Assembly (NCBI RefSeq): GCF_900499005.1
Contig: NZ_LS991316.1
Coordinates: 1,016,496-1,080,495 of the forward strand
Length of the DNA: 64,000 bases
Direction: 5' to 3'
From: Actinomyces culturomici
GTDB lineage: Bacteria; Actinomycetota; Actinomycetes; Actinomycetales; Actinomycetaceae
In this document: one piece after another, positions 24,458-32,968 of the stretch
Position numbering within the stretch: position 1 is the first letter of the stretch
Layout: the number at the start of each line of letters is the position of its first letter
Translations under genes and position numbers: made by a program
Notes under the pieces: generated by a model
Told to the model about the DNA's origin: nothing
Seen by the model: the letters and a program-made list of their open reading frames with translations, nothing else
Databases searched by the model: none

Positions 24458-26458
24458 ATGTCCGTGACCGTCGCGCCCTACGGAGAGTGGAAGTCCCCGA
24501 TCACCGGCGAGTCCTTCACCGCGAGGAGCGTCGAGCTCTCCCAGGTGCGGGTCGACGGCGCGGACACGTACTGGGTCGAGGGCCACCCGAAGGAGGACGG
24601 CCGCGGAACGCTTCTGCGCCGCAGCGGCGCCGGCGTCACCTCCGAGGTCCTTCCGATGATCGACGGCGTCCGCCTTCCCGACGTCCGCACCCGCGTCCAC
24701 GAGTACGGCGGCCGCGCCTACGCGGTGCTCGACGGCTTCATCGTCTTCTCCGACGGCTTCGACGACCGCGTTTACCGCTTCGACGCGAAGGACCCCCACC
24801 GGACGGTCTCCCCGCTCACCACCCTGTCGAAGTCGCGGTTCGGCGACTTCGAGATCGACGAGGTCCGCGGGCTCGTCTACGCGGTCCGCGAGGACCACTC
24901 CGGTGAGGGCGAACCGGTCAACACGCTCGTCGCGATCCCCCTCGACGGGTCGGCGGCCCGCGACGACTCCGCCCTCGTCACCGTCTTCGAGGGGACCGAT
25001 TTCGTCGAGGCTCCCGCCCTCTCCCCCGACGGGACGAAGCTCGCGTGGCTCACGTGGAACCACCCGGAGATGGCGTGGACGCGCTCCGCCCTCCACGTCG
25101 GCGCCCTCGATTTCGAAGGGCGGATCACCATCGATCGCGTCGTCGTCGACGAGCCGGACGTTTGCGTCTACGAGCCGCGCTGGACCCTCAACGGCGATCT
25201 CGTCCACGTCGACGACACGACCGGCTGGGCGAACCTCTTCCGCACGGAGGGCTTCGCGTGGCGCGAGGGCGAGGCCGAGGACGCGTGGACCGGGCGCCTG
25301 CGGACCCGCGCGATGCACCCGGGCACCCAGGCCTTCTCGCACCCGCACTGGCAGCTCGGGCTCCACTCCTACGACAACTTCGACTACGAGAACCTCATCT
25401 GCTCGTGGGCCGAGGACCTCACCTGGCACATCGGCACGGTGAGGATCAACAACGGCATGGCCGAGGAATGGGCGACGGGCTGGTGGCCGATCGGCAACGT
25501 CGCCTCTTCCGACGGGCGCGTCGTCTTCCTCGCCGATTCGGCGACCCACACGCCCGCGATCATCCAGGTGAAGGGCGGCTCGACGCGGATCATCCGACCG
25601 TCCTCCGAGGCCGAGGTCGATCCCGCGCTCGTCTCCCCCGCTCAGATCGTCTCCTGGCCGACCTCCGACGGCGAGAAGGCGTACGGCTTCTACTACCCGC
25701 CGAAGAACCCCTCGTACGAGGCGCCGGCCGGCACCCTCCCGCCCCTCGTCGTCAACGTCCACGGCGGCCCGACCTCGTCGACGCGGCCCGGACTCAAGAT
25801 CCCGCTCCAGTACTGGACGAGCCGCGGATTCGCCGTCCTCGACGTCAACTACCGCGGGTCGACCGGATTCGGCCGCGCCTATCGCGAGCGCCTCAACGGC
25901 AACTGGGGCGTCATGGACGTCGAGGACTGCGCCGACGGCGCGCGCTCGCTCGTCGAGCGCGGCCTCGTCGATCCGAAGCGGATCGCGATCCGCGGCGGCT
26001 CGGCCGGCGGCTTCACGGCCCTCGCCGCCCTCGTCCGCACCGACGTCTTCACCGCCGGAACCTCCTTCTACGGCATCTCGGACCTGCGCCGCCTCGAGGA
26101 GGAGACCCACAAGTTCGAGGCCGGCTACGCCTTCCGCCTCATCGGCTCGGACGACCTCGAGGATCCGGTGTGGAAGGAGCGCTCGCCCCTCTTCCACATC
26201 GACGGGATCTCCGCGCCGCTGCTCCTCCTCCAGGGCGCCGACGACCGCGTCGTGCCGCCGACTCAGGCGCGCGCGATGGCGGAGGCCCTCGAGGCGCGCG
26301 GCGACGCGGTCGCCCTGAGGATCTACGAGGGCGAGGGTCACGGCTTCCGCAAGGCGACGACGATCCGCGACGCGTGGGCGTGCGAGCTCGCCTTCTACTC
26401 GAAGGTCTGGGGCATCGACTCCGACGTCGAGTCGGACCTCGTCGTCTCCAACCTGTGA
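24458..26458 (+). CDS. S9 family prolyl-oligopeptidase-like serine peptidase
   Basis: A 666-residue cytoplasmic peptidase with an N-terminal beta-propeller-like region (about 1-390) and a C-terminal alpha/beta-hydrolase domain. The catalytic set is Ser in GGSAGG (about 510), Asp in GADDRVVP (about 597) and His in GEGHGF (about 632). HGGPTSS forms the oxyanion region. It probably cuts short peptides as an acyl-aminoacyl- or dipeptidyl-peptidase. There is no signal peptide. The stop overlaps the start of the ClC gene (GTGA). Confidence 0.9.
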   Translation: MSVTVAPYGEWKSPITGESFTARSVELSQVRVDGADTYWVEGHPKEDGRGTLLRRSGAGVTSEVLPMIDGVRLPDVRTRVHEYGGRAYAVLDGFIVFSDGFDDRVYRFDAKDPHRTVSPLTTLSKSRFGDFEIDEVRGLVYAVREDHSGEGEPVNTLVAIPLDGSAARDDSALVTVFEGTDFVEAPALSPDGTKLAWLTWNHPEMAWTRSALHVGALDFEGRITIDRVVVDEPDVCVYEPRWTLNGDLVHVDDTTGWANLFRTEGFAWREGEAEDAWTGRLRTRAMHPGTQAFSHPHWQLGLHSYDNFDYENLICSWAEDLTWHIGTVRINNGMAEEWATGWWPIGNVASSDGRVVFLADSATHTPAIIQVKGGSTRIIRPSSEAEVDPALVSPAQIVSWPTSDGEKAYGFYYPPKNPSYEAPAGTLPPLVVNVHGGPTSSTRPGLKIPLQYWTSRGFAVLDVNYRGSTGFGRAYRERLNGNWGVMDVEDCADGARSLVERGLVDPKRIAIRGGSAGGFTALAALVRTDVFTAGTSFYGISDLRRLEEETHKFEAGYAFRLIGSDDLEDPVWKERSPLFHIDGISAPLLLLQGADDRVVPPTQARAMAEALEARGDAVALRIYEGEGHGFRKATTIRDAWACELAFYSKVWGIDSDVESDLVVSNL

Positions 26459-28269
26459 CGGGTTCGACGCGCGGTCGCGGCCTCGAGGACCTCGGGGCCG
26501 CGATCGGCGCGCACCGGTCCCTCATCGGCCTCGTCGCCGCTCTCGTCGGAGCGATCGTCGGCGGCGCCGCCGTCCTCTTCAACGTCATGATCCGCGCCTG
26601 GACGTGGGTGTCGACGGGCTACTTCGAGTACTCGACGCGCCCGGGCGCCGCGCACGGCGTCCTCGGGATCGAGCCCTGGGCGTTCCTCGTTCTCTCCCCC
26701 GTCGTCGCGGCGCTCCTTTACGGGCCCCTCGTCTCGCGTTTCGCTCCGACGGCCCGCGGGCACGGCATCCCCGAGGTCATGCTCGCCGTGCGGCGCAAGG
26801 GCGGCCGCATCCCCGGACGCGTCGCCGTCGTCAAGCTCATCGCCTCCTCCCTGACGATCGGGTCGGGCGGGTCGGCGGGCCGCGAGGGCCCGATCGTCCA
26901 GGTCGGCGCGTCGCTCGGGTCCTCCCTCGCGACCGCGCTGCGCCTCCCGCCCTCGCGAGTCGTCCTCCTCGCCTCCTGCGGGGCTGCCGGCGGCATCGCC
27001 GCGACCTTCCACGCGCCGCTCGCGGGCGCCGTCTTCGCCCTCGAGGTCATCCTCACGAGCTTCTCGGCCGAGACCTTCGGCTACGTCGTCGTCTCCTCCG
27101 TCATGGCCTCCATCCTCGCCCGCGCCCTCCAGGGCGACGAGACGATCGTCCACGTCGGGCGGGACCTCGCCTTCACGCACCTCGCCGACATGTGGTGGGT
27201 CGGCCTGCTCGGCGTCCTCGCCGGACTCGCCGGTCTCGGCTTCTCCAAGCTCCTCTACGCGATGGAGGACGGCATCGACGCCGTCTGGGGCCGCCTGCGC
27301 CTTCCCGACTGGTCGAAGCCCGCGGTTCTCGGCGTCCTCCTCGGCGCCGGCATCCTCGTCTTCCCCCAGATGTACGGCTCGGGCTACCCGATCGAGGAGG
27401 CGGCCCTCGCCGGGACGTACTCGATCGGATTCCTCCTCCTCGCGATGCTCGGGCGCGCCGTCTACACCTCGTACACGATCGGGATCGGCGGATCGGGCGG
27501 CGTCTTCGCCCCGACGCTCTTCATCGGCGCGATGGCGGGCGCCGCCTTCGGCCAGGCGATCGCCCCGCTCACGGGCACGGCGCCCGGCGTCTTCGGCGTC
27601 ATCGGGATGGGCGCGGCCTTCGCCGGAGCGGCCCGCGCACCGATGACCGCGGTCCTCATCATCGTCGAGATGACCGGCCAGTACTCCCTCATCATGCCGA
27701 TGATGCTCGCCGTCGTCCTCGCGACCGGGGTCTCCCGATTCCTCACGCGCGCGACGATCTACACGGAGAAGCTCCGCCGCCGCGGCGACGTCCTCGACGA
27801 TCCGGTCGACGCGACCCTCCTCGGCGCGAAGCCCGTCGCGGAGTGGATGGGGCCGGTGCCCGGCTCCCTGCGCTCGGATGCGACGCTCGGCTCGGCGATC
27901 CTCTCGATGCGCGGACTCCACGCCTCCGACCTCCCGGTCGTCGACGAGTCGGGGCGCTACCTCGGGCTCATCGGCGCGATCGACCTCGCGATCGCCCGTC
28001 AGGACGAGGAGGATCTCGGGGCGCCGATCTCCTCCCTCGTTCTGCGCGACGCCTCGGCGCCCTCGACGGCACTCCCCTCCGTCGTCCTCGAGGCCCTCGC
28101 GACCTCGGGCGCCTCCGGACTGCCGATCCTCGACGGCGAGCGCCGCCTCGTCGGGTGGGTATCGGAGAGGGACCTCATCGATCGGATGCACCGCGATCAG
28201 CGCCGGGCGATCGCCGCGCGGGCGCAGTCGTCCTTCGGCTCGCGGTGGAAGGAGAGGCACCGGCGCTGA
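26455..28269 (+). CDS. ClC family chloride channel/transporter with CBS pair
   Basis: A 604-residue membrane protein. The ClC core (about 20-450) shows GHGIPEV, GSGGSAGREGP with the gating Glu, and GIGGSGGVFAPTLF; two CBS domains follow (about 465-585). The GREGP glutamate is kept, but at the site of the inner proton glutamate of E. coli CLC-ec1 the sequence FALEVI has Val, as in ClC channels. It may thus work as an anion channel rather than a strict chloride/proton exchanger. The GTG overlaps the peptidase stop. RNase P RNA lies on the other strand just downstream. Confidence 0.9.
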   Translation: MTGSTRGRGLEDLGAAIGAHRSLIGLVAALVGAIVGGAAVLFNVMIRAWTWVSTGYFEYSTRPGAAHGVLGIEPWAFLVLSPVVAALLYGPLVSRFAPTARGHGIPEVMLAVRRKGGRIPGRVAVVKLIASSLTIGSGGSAGREGPIVQVGASLGSSLATALRLPPSRVVLLASCGAAGGIAATFHAPLAGAVFALEVILTSFSAETFGYVVVSSVMASILARALQGDETIVHVGRDLAFTHLADMWWVGLLGVLAGLAGLGFSKLLYAMEDGIDAVWGRLRLPDWSKPAVLGVLLGAGILVFPQMYGSGYPIEEAALAGTYSIGFLLLAMLGRAVYTSYTIGIGGSGGVFAPTLFIGAMAGAAFGQAIAPLTGTAPGVFGVIGMGAAFAGAARAPMTAVLIIVEMTGQYSLIMPMMLAVVLATGVSRFLTRATIYTEKLRRRGDVLDDPVDATLLGAKPVAEWMGPVPGSLRSDATLGSAILSMRGLHASDLPVVDESGRYLGLIGAIDLAIARQDEEDLGAPISSLVLRDASAPSTALPSVVLEALATSGASGLPILDGERRLVGWVSERDLIDRMHRDQRRAIAARAQSSFGSRWKERHRR

Positions 28270-28315
28270 GCCCCGCGCGCCCAGGGGACGCTCCCATGAC
28301 GCGGGCCCCGAAGGG

Positions 28316-28674
28316 GCGGATGAGTCGGTCTGTACGCCGGGTTCTGTTCCGTCGTGAGACGGCGGCGACCATCTCTCTAGGACCCGTGTTGCCACGGGCC
28401 TCAAGCGACCTACCCGCAGTACTGGGACGGGCCGTCCACTGCCTGCTGCTCGGTCTTGCTCCGGGTGGGGTTTGCCGAGCCGATCCGGTCGCCCGGATCG
28501 CTGGTGGGCTCTTACCCCGCCGTTTCACCCTTACCGCGGTCGCCCGCGGCGGTCTGTTCTCTGCGGCACTGTCCCTCGGGTCGCCCCGGGTGGCCGTTAG
28601 CCATCACCCTGCCCTGCGGAGCCCGGACGTTCCTCGGGGGTCTCCCCTCGCGGCCGCCCGACCGACTCATCCGC
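28316..28674 (-). ncRNA. rnpB: RNase P RNA (class A)
   Basis: About 359 bases. The ends form a perfect 14-base-pair P1 helix (GCGGATGAGTCGGT with ACCGACTCATCCGC). On the minus strand the conserved core parts are visible: GAGGAACGTCCGGGCTCC near the 5' end, AGGGTGATGGCTAACG, GGGTAAGAGCCCACC, and near the 3' end CAGAACCCGGCGTACAG. It is the catalytic RNA that removes tRNA 5' leaders. A TACACT box 7 bases upstream of the 5' end supports the mapped start. Confidence 0.96.
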
Positions 28675-28681
28675 GCGGGCC

Positions 28682-28702
28682 AGTGTACCAGCCCGGTAGC
28701 AT
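28682..28702. promoter_or_regulatory. Divergent -10 boxes for rnpB and yaaA
   Basis: On the minus strand TACACT (28682-28687) lies 7 bases before the RNase P RNA 5' end. On the plus strand TAGCAT (28697-28702) lies 6 bases before the yaaA ATG, which has no ribosome site and is probably leaderless. Confidence 0.5.
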
Positions 28703-28708
28703 GCCCCC

Positions 28709-29539
28709 ATGTTCGTCTGGCTGCCCCCGTCCGAGTCGAAGACCGCTCCCGCGGGAGGCGGCCTCCCCGATGCCGTCGGCCTCGACCTCGCCCGACTCGT
28801 CCACCCCGGTCTCGCGGCCGCTCGCGCCGAGGTGCTCGACGCCCTCGCATGCGCGAGCGCCCGCCCCGATGCCGCCGCGATCCTCGGGCTCGGACCCGCG
28901 ACCGCGGACGAGGCGGCGACGAACCTCCGTCTCGTCGAGGCCCCCTGCGCCCCGGCCCTCTCCCTCTTCACCGGCGTCCTCTACGACGCGCTCGACGCCG
29001 CGTCCCTCGACGAGGGGGCGTCGGCGGCTGCGGCGAGCGTCCTGCGGATCTTCTCCGGCGCCTTCGGCGTCCTCGGCGCCTCGGACCCCGTTCCGGATCA
29101 TCGTCTCTCGATGGGCGTCGACCTCCCCGGGATCGGCCCCCTCGCTCGCTTCTGGCGCCCACGCCTCGACGAGGCGCTGCGCGAGGAGACAGAGGGCGAA
29201 TGCGTCGTCGACGCGCGCTCGGGGACCTACGCCTCCGCCTGCCCGGCGCCCTGGGCGGATCTCGTCCGCATCGGCGCCGTGCGCGAGACCGGGGCTCGGC
29301 GTCAGACCATCTCCCACGACGCGAAGCGGTGGCGCGGCCTCGTCGTCCGCCGACTCCTCGCGCTCGGGGCCCACGCGGACGAGGACACGATCCTCGAGTC
29401 GCTCGCCGCGCTTCCCGGCGAGATCCGGATCGAGGACGCGAAGGGCGTTCCCCACGCCGTAATCGGCGTCGAGATCTCCGACGCCGCGCGTTCGAAGGCC
29501 GGCGGCCGGGCGCGCACGGCCGTCCTCGTCACGGACTGA
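28709..29539 (+). CDS. yaaA: YaaA family (DUF328/UPF0246) protein
   Basis: A 276-residue member of the YaaA family. It begins LPPSESKTA, the counterpart of the SPAKTL start of E. coli YaaA, and has HRLSMGVDLP in the middle. In E. coli YaaA limits free iron and DNA damage during peroxide stress and binds DNA. No membrane segment is seen. The C-terminal half is more Ala/Asp rich than typical. It is convergent with the zinc-ribbon-like gene, 38 bases apart. Confidence 0.8.
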   Translation: MFVWLPPSESKTAPAGGGLPDAVGLDLARLVHPGLAAARAEVLDALACASARPDAAAILGLGPATADEAATNLRLVEAPCAPALSLFTGVLYDALDAASLDEGASAAAASVLRIFSGAFGVLGASDPVPDHRLSMGVDLPGIGPLARFWRPRLDEALREETEGECVVDARSGTYASACPAPWADLVRIGAVRETGARRQTISHDAKRWRGLVVRRLLALGAHADEDTILESLAALPGEIRIEDAKGVPHAVIGVEISDAARSKAGGRARTAVLVTD

Positions 29540-29577
29540 GGCGGCGCCCCGCGCGACCGGCCGAGCGCGGATCGGGC

Positions 29578-30312
29578 TCAGGCCCGCGTCGTGCGGACGA
29601 CGATCGCGCCGGTGTCCTCGGTCCAGTAGATCTCGTCGTCCGGGGTGCGCCGGATGCGATCGAGCTCGAGGGGCGAGAGCTCGGCGGCGGCGCCGATGCC
29701 GACGCCGTTGCGGACCTCGACGACGGCGAGGGCCCCGTTCGCGCGGCGAACCCGCTCGTACTCGTCGACGAGGGCCTCCGGGAGCCCTTCGACGAGGGCG
29801 CGGCGCTTCGCGATGACGGAGCGGAGCTCGACGTCGAGCTCCTCGACGTCGGCGGCGAAACCGGCCTTCGCGGACTCGACGTCCGATGCGATCGCCTCGG
29901 TCTCCTTCAGCATCGCCTCGCGGGCGGCCACCGCCGCCTCGCGCTGCTCCTCGGCGGCCAACTGGTCGTCCTCGAGGGCGCTGAGGCGGGCGTCCATCTG
30001 GGCGATCTCGTGCTCCATCGAGGAGATGTCGCGCAGCGGCACCTGGTTCGCGTCGAGGCGCTCGCGCTGGCGGGCGCGCCGGGCGCGGACGAGGCCGACC
30101 TCGTTCTCGATGCGCTCGACCTCGCGGGTGACGTCCGAGATGACGGCGGACTGGGTGATGGCGGCGCGCTGGAGGTCCTCGGCGCGGGCGGCGAGCTCGC
30201 GGACGACTCCGTGGGCGGGGTGCGAGTCGCGGCGGTGGCGCAGGGCCGACTCCCTCTGGTCGAGTCCCTGGAGTTCGAGCAGGCTCTGCTGATCGATGTA
30301 CGTCGCCTTCAC
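29578..30312 (-). CDS. Coiled-coil protein of the C4-type zinc-ribbon family with all cysteines lost
   Basis: A 244-residue protein with a long coiled coil (about 10-175) and a C-terminal part that aligns by eye with the zf-RING_7/CT398-like ribbon: AAELSPLELDRIRRTPDDEI is kept. Where relatives have two CxxC pairs, this one has NGVGIGAA and TEDTG, with no Cys at all. It therefore cannot bind zinc in the usual way. The family's role is unclear; it sits next to Nif3 in mycobacteria too (Rv2229c-Rv2230c). The GTG start overlaps the Nif3 stop (GTGA) and has GAGGAGGA upstream. Confidence 0.82.
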   Translation of the reverse strand: MKATYIDQQSLLELQGLDQRESALRHRRDSHPAHGVVRELAARAEDLQRAAITQSAVISDVTREVERIENEVGLVRARRARQRERLDANQVPLRDISSMEHEIAQMDARLSALEDDQLAAEEQREAAVAAREAMLKETEAIASDVESAKAGFAADVEELDVELRSVIAKRRALVEGLPEALVDEYERVRRANGALAVVEVRNGVGIGAAAELSPLELDRIRRTPDDEIYWTEDTGAIVVRTTRA

Positions 30313-31157
30313 AGGAGTCCTCCTCGTGTTCGCCGGTGGCCCGTCCACGGCTCGGTCGCAATGGTAGAGACTTTCACGTCGAGATCCACATTCGCCTCAT
30401 CGGCGGCCCCGCGCAGGCGCTCGGCGAGGACGGGGAGCCACGGCCATTCGGTCGCCCAGTGACTCCCGCACAGGAGGGCCGGGGCCCCGCCCTCGAGGTG
30501 CTCGGACGCCGGGTGGTGGCGCAGATCGGCGGTGAGGAAGACGTCGGCGCCGGCCGAGCGGGCGTCCGCGAGGAAGGAATCACCCGCCCCGCCGGACACG
30601 GCGGCCCGTTCGACGCGGGCGTCCTCGTCCCCCGAGACGAGGAGGCCGGTCGGGCCGGCGGGCAGCCGGGAGGCGACGAGGTCGGCGAAGTCCCCGAGGC
30701 GCATCGGCCCGATCCTCCCGATCCGGCCGTGCCCGAAGGGGCGGCCCCGCGAATCGACGCCGGAGGGCACGAGGGGCTCGGCGTCCTCGAGCCCGAGGAG
30801 CTCTCCGAGCGCGTCGGCGACCCCGCCCGGTGAGACGTCGGCGTTCGTGTGGGCGTTGAAGAGCGCGACGCCGGCCCGGATGAGGCGGGCGACCGAGCTC
30901 CCCTTCGGGTCGGTCTCCGGGAGGAAGCTCGTCCCGCGCAGGTAGAGGGGGTGGTGCGCGAGGAGGAGGTCCGCGCCGAACTCGAGCGCCTCGTCGACGG
31001 TCGCGCGCACGGGGTCGACCGCGAGGAGGATCCTTCGCACCTTCGCGGCGGGGTCGCCGAGGATCAGCCCGACCCGGTCCCAGGACTCCGCCCGGTCGGC
31101 GGGATACCACTCCTCCATGCGGGCGAGGACGTCCGCCAGTCTCCAATTCGCATTCAC
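30309..31157 (-). CDS. Nif3-like dinuclear metal-centre protein
   Basis: A 282-residue Nif3 (YbgI/YqfO) protein. Metal-site motifs are [18 protein letters not shown] (His pair), [12 protein letters not shown] and the C-terminal CGSHWATEW. It lacks the central PII-like insertion of the long form. Family members form hexameric rings with two metals per subunit; a GTP cyclohydrolase role has been proposed for some but is not settled. It is translationally coupled to the coiled-coil partner gene. Confidence 0.88.
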   Translation of the reverse strand: MNANWRLADVLARMEEWYPADRAESWDRVGLILGDPAAKVRRILLAVDPVRATVDEALEFGADLLLAHHPLYLRGTSFLPETDPKGSSVARLIRAGVALFNAHTNADVSPGGVADALGELLGLEDAEPLVPSGVDSRGRPFGHGRIGRIGPMRLGDFADLVASRLPAGPTGLLVSGDEDARVERAAVSGGAGDSFLADARSAGADVFLTADLRHHPASEHLEGGAPALLCGSHWATEWPWLPVLAERLRGAADEANVDLDVKVSTIATEPWTGHRRTRGGLL

Positions 31158-31217
31158 CGGCCCAGGATATCCGGCGCGCCGGAAACCCGGCCCGGTTCGA
31201 CGCCGGCCGCGAACCGC

Positions 31218-31223
31218 TAGAAT
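31218..31223 (+). promoter_or_regulatory. -10 box TAGAAT of lipB
   Basis: TAGAAT ends 8 bases before the lipB GTG at 31232; no ribosome site is seen, so the transcript is probably leaderless. Confidence 0.45.
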
Positions 31224-31231
31224 GGCCGACC

Positions 31232-31912
31232 GTGCTGCTCTACGACTTCATCGGCGAAGGACTGGTCGACTACCGCGAGATCGACCGATTGCAGCGAGAG
31301 CTTCACGAAAGGGCCGCCGCCGGGGAGGGCGACGCGATCATCCTCGCCGAGTTCGAGCCGACGTGGACGGCGGGCCGCCACACGAAACCCGAGGACGTCC
31401 CCGACACGACCCTCCCCATCATCGCGACGGACCGGGCGGGCTCCGCCACGTGGCACGGGCCCGGCCAGGTCGTCTGCTACCCGATCGTCCGGCTCGCCGA
31501 GCCCGTCGACCTCTACGCGTGGATCCGCGCCGTCGAGGCCGGCGTCATCGAGACCGTGCGCGAGGAGTGGGGCCTGCCGGCCCACCGGATCGACGGGCGC
31601 GCGGGCGTCTGGCTCACGGAGGAGGGCCGCCGCGATCGGAAGATCTGCGCGATCGGCCTCAAGGTCGCCCGGGGCGCGACCCTTCACGGCGTCGCGCTCA
31701 ACGTCGACATCGACCCCGCAGCCGCCTTCTCCGGCATCATCCCCTGCGGCCTCGTCGACTGCGACGTCGCCTCCCTCGGTTGGGAGGGCGTGCGCGCGAC
31801 CGTCCGCGAAGCGGCCGACGCGCTCCTCATCCATCTCCTCGCCTCCATCCGTCCGCGCCTCGCGAATCCCGATCAGGACCTCGTCCTCCCCCAGGAAAGG
31901 AGCATCCGATGA
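31232..31912 (+). CDS. lipB: Octanoyltransferase LipB
   Basis: A 226-residue enzyme that moves octanoyl from acyl carrier protein to lipoyl domains. It has [13 protein letters not shown], the catalytic Lys in KICAIGLKV and the catalytic Cys in IIPCGL. The lipA start overlaps the stop (ATGA). Its natural donor is octanoyl-ACP; the only ACP-like gene in this window lacks the phosphopantetheine serine. It probably serves the pyruvate dehydrogenase complex whose E1 is 5 kb away. Confidence 0.95.
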   Translation: MLLYDFIGEGLVDYREIDRLQRELHERAAAGEGDAIILAEFEPTWTAGRHTKPEDVPDTTLPIIATDRAGSATWHGPGQVVCYPIVRLAEPVDLYAWIRAVEAGVIETVREEWGLPAHRIDGRAGVWLTEEGRRDRKICAIGLKVARGATLHGVALNVDIDPAAAFSGIIPCGLVDCDVASLGWEGVRATVREAADALLIHLLASIRPRLANPDQDLVLPQERSIR

Positions 31913-32967
31913 GCACCCTCCCCGATCCCGAGGGCCGCAAGCTGCTGCGCGTCGAGGCGAAGAACTCGCTGACGCCGATCGAGTCGAAGCCGGAGTGGAT
32001 CCGCACGACGGCCCGCGCCGGCGAGAACTACCACGACATGCGCGCCCTCTCGCACGCGAAGGGCCTCCACACGGTGTGCGCCGAAGCCGGCTGCCCGAAC
32101 ATCTACGAGTGCTGGCAGGACCGCGAGGCAACCTTCCTCCTCGGCGGGGCCGTCTGCACGCGCCGCTGCGACTTCTGCGACATCGCCACCGGGCGTCCGA
32201 CCGAGTACGACACGGACGAACCGCGCCGCATCGCCGAGTCCGTCGCCGAACTCGGACTGCGCTACGCGACGATCACCGGCGTCACCCGCGACGACCTGCC
32301 CGACGGCGCGGCGTGGTTGTACGCCGAGACGTGTCGGCTCATCCGCGAGAAGAGCCCCTCGACCGGCGTCGAGCTCCTCGTCGACGACTTCCGCGGCGAT
32401 CCGGACGCGATCGACATGGTCGTCGCCGCCCGCCCGCAGGTCTTCGCCCACAACCTCGAGACCGTTCCCCGGATCTTCAAGAAGATCCGCCCGGCCTTCC
32501 GCTACGAACGCTCCCTCGCGATGATCTCGCGGGCGCACGACGGCTCGATGGTGACGAAGTCGAACCTCATCCTCGGCATGGGCGAGACCCGCGAGGAGAT
32601 CTCCGAGGCGATGCGCGACCTCCACGAGTCCGGCTGCGACCTCCTCACCCTCACCCAGTACCTGCGCCCCTCGCCGCTCCATCACCCGATCGACCGCTGG
32701 GTCCATCCCGAGGAGTTCGTCGAGCTCAAGGCCGAGGCCGAGGAGATCGGCTTCGCCGGCGTCATGGCGGGCCCCCTCGTCCGCTCGTCCTACCGCGCCG
32801 GGCTCCTGTGGGCCAAGGGAATGCGGGCGCGCGGATTCGAGATCCCCGCCGAGCTCGCCCACCTCGACGACTCGGGCACCACCCTCCAGGAGGCGGGGAC
32901 CGTCCTCGAGACGATGCGCGAGCGCGCCGAGCGGCGGGCCCTTCGCGAGGCGCCGGCGGGCGTCTGA
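31909..32967 (+). CDS. lipA: Lipoyl synthase LipA
   Basis: A 352-residue radical-SAM enzyme that inserts two sulfurs into protein-bound octanoate. The auxiliary cluster motif is [12 protein letters not shown] (about 62-73), the radical-SAM cluster motif is CTRRCDFC (about 84-91), and the C-terminal RSSYRAG supplies the serine ligand. Length is slightly above the usual 310-330. It overlaps lipB by 4 bases and is followed after one base by the acyl-CoA ligase gene. Confidence 0.96.
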   Translation: MSTLPDPEGRKLLRVEAKNSLTPIESKPEWIRTTARAGENYHDMRALSHAKGLHTVCAEAGCPNIYECWQDREATFLLGGAVCTRRCDFCDIATGRPTEYDTDEPRRIAESVAELGLRYATITGVTRDDLPDGAAWLYAETCRLIREKSPSTGVELLVDDFRGDPDAIDMVVAARPQVFAHNLETVPRIFKKIRPAFRYERSLAMISRAHDGSMVTKSNLILGMGETREEISEAMRDLHESGCDLLTLTQYLRPSPLHHPIDRWVHPEEFVELKAEAEEIGFAGVMAGPLVRSSYRAGLLWAKGMRARGFEIPAELAHLDDSGTTLQEAGTVLETMRERAERRALREAPAGV

Positions 32968-32968
32968 G

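Noticed and set aside
28316-28674. Small open frames within the RNase P RNA gene
   Set aside because: The region folds as class A RNase P RNA with a perfect P1 helix and conserved core; the frames are accidental.
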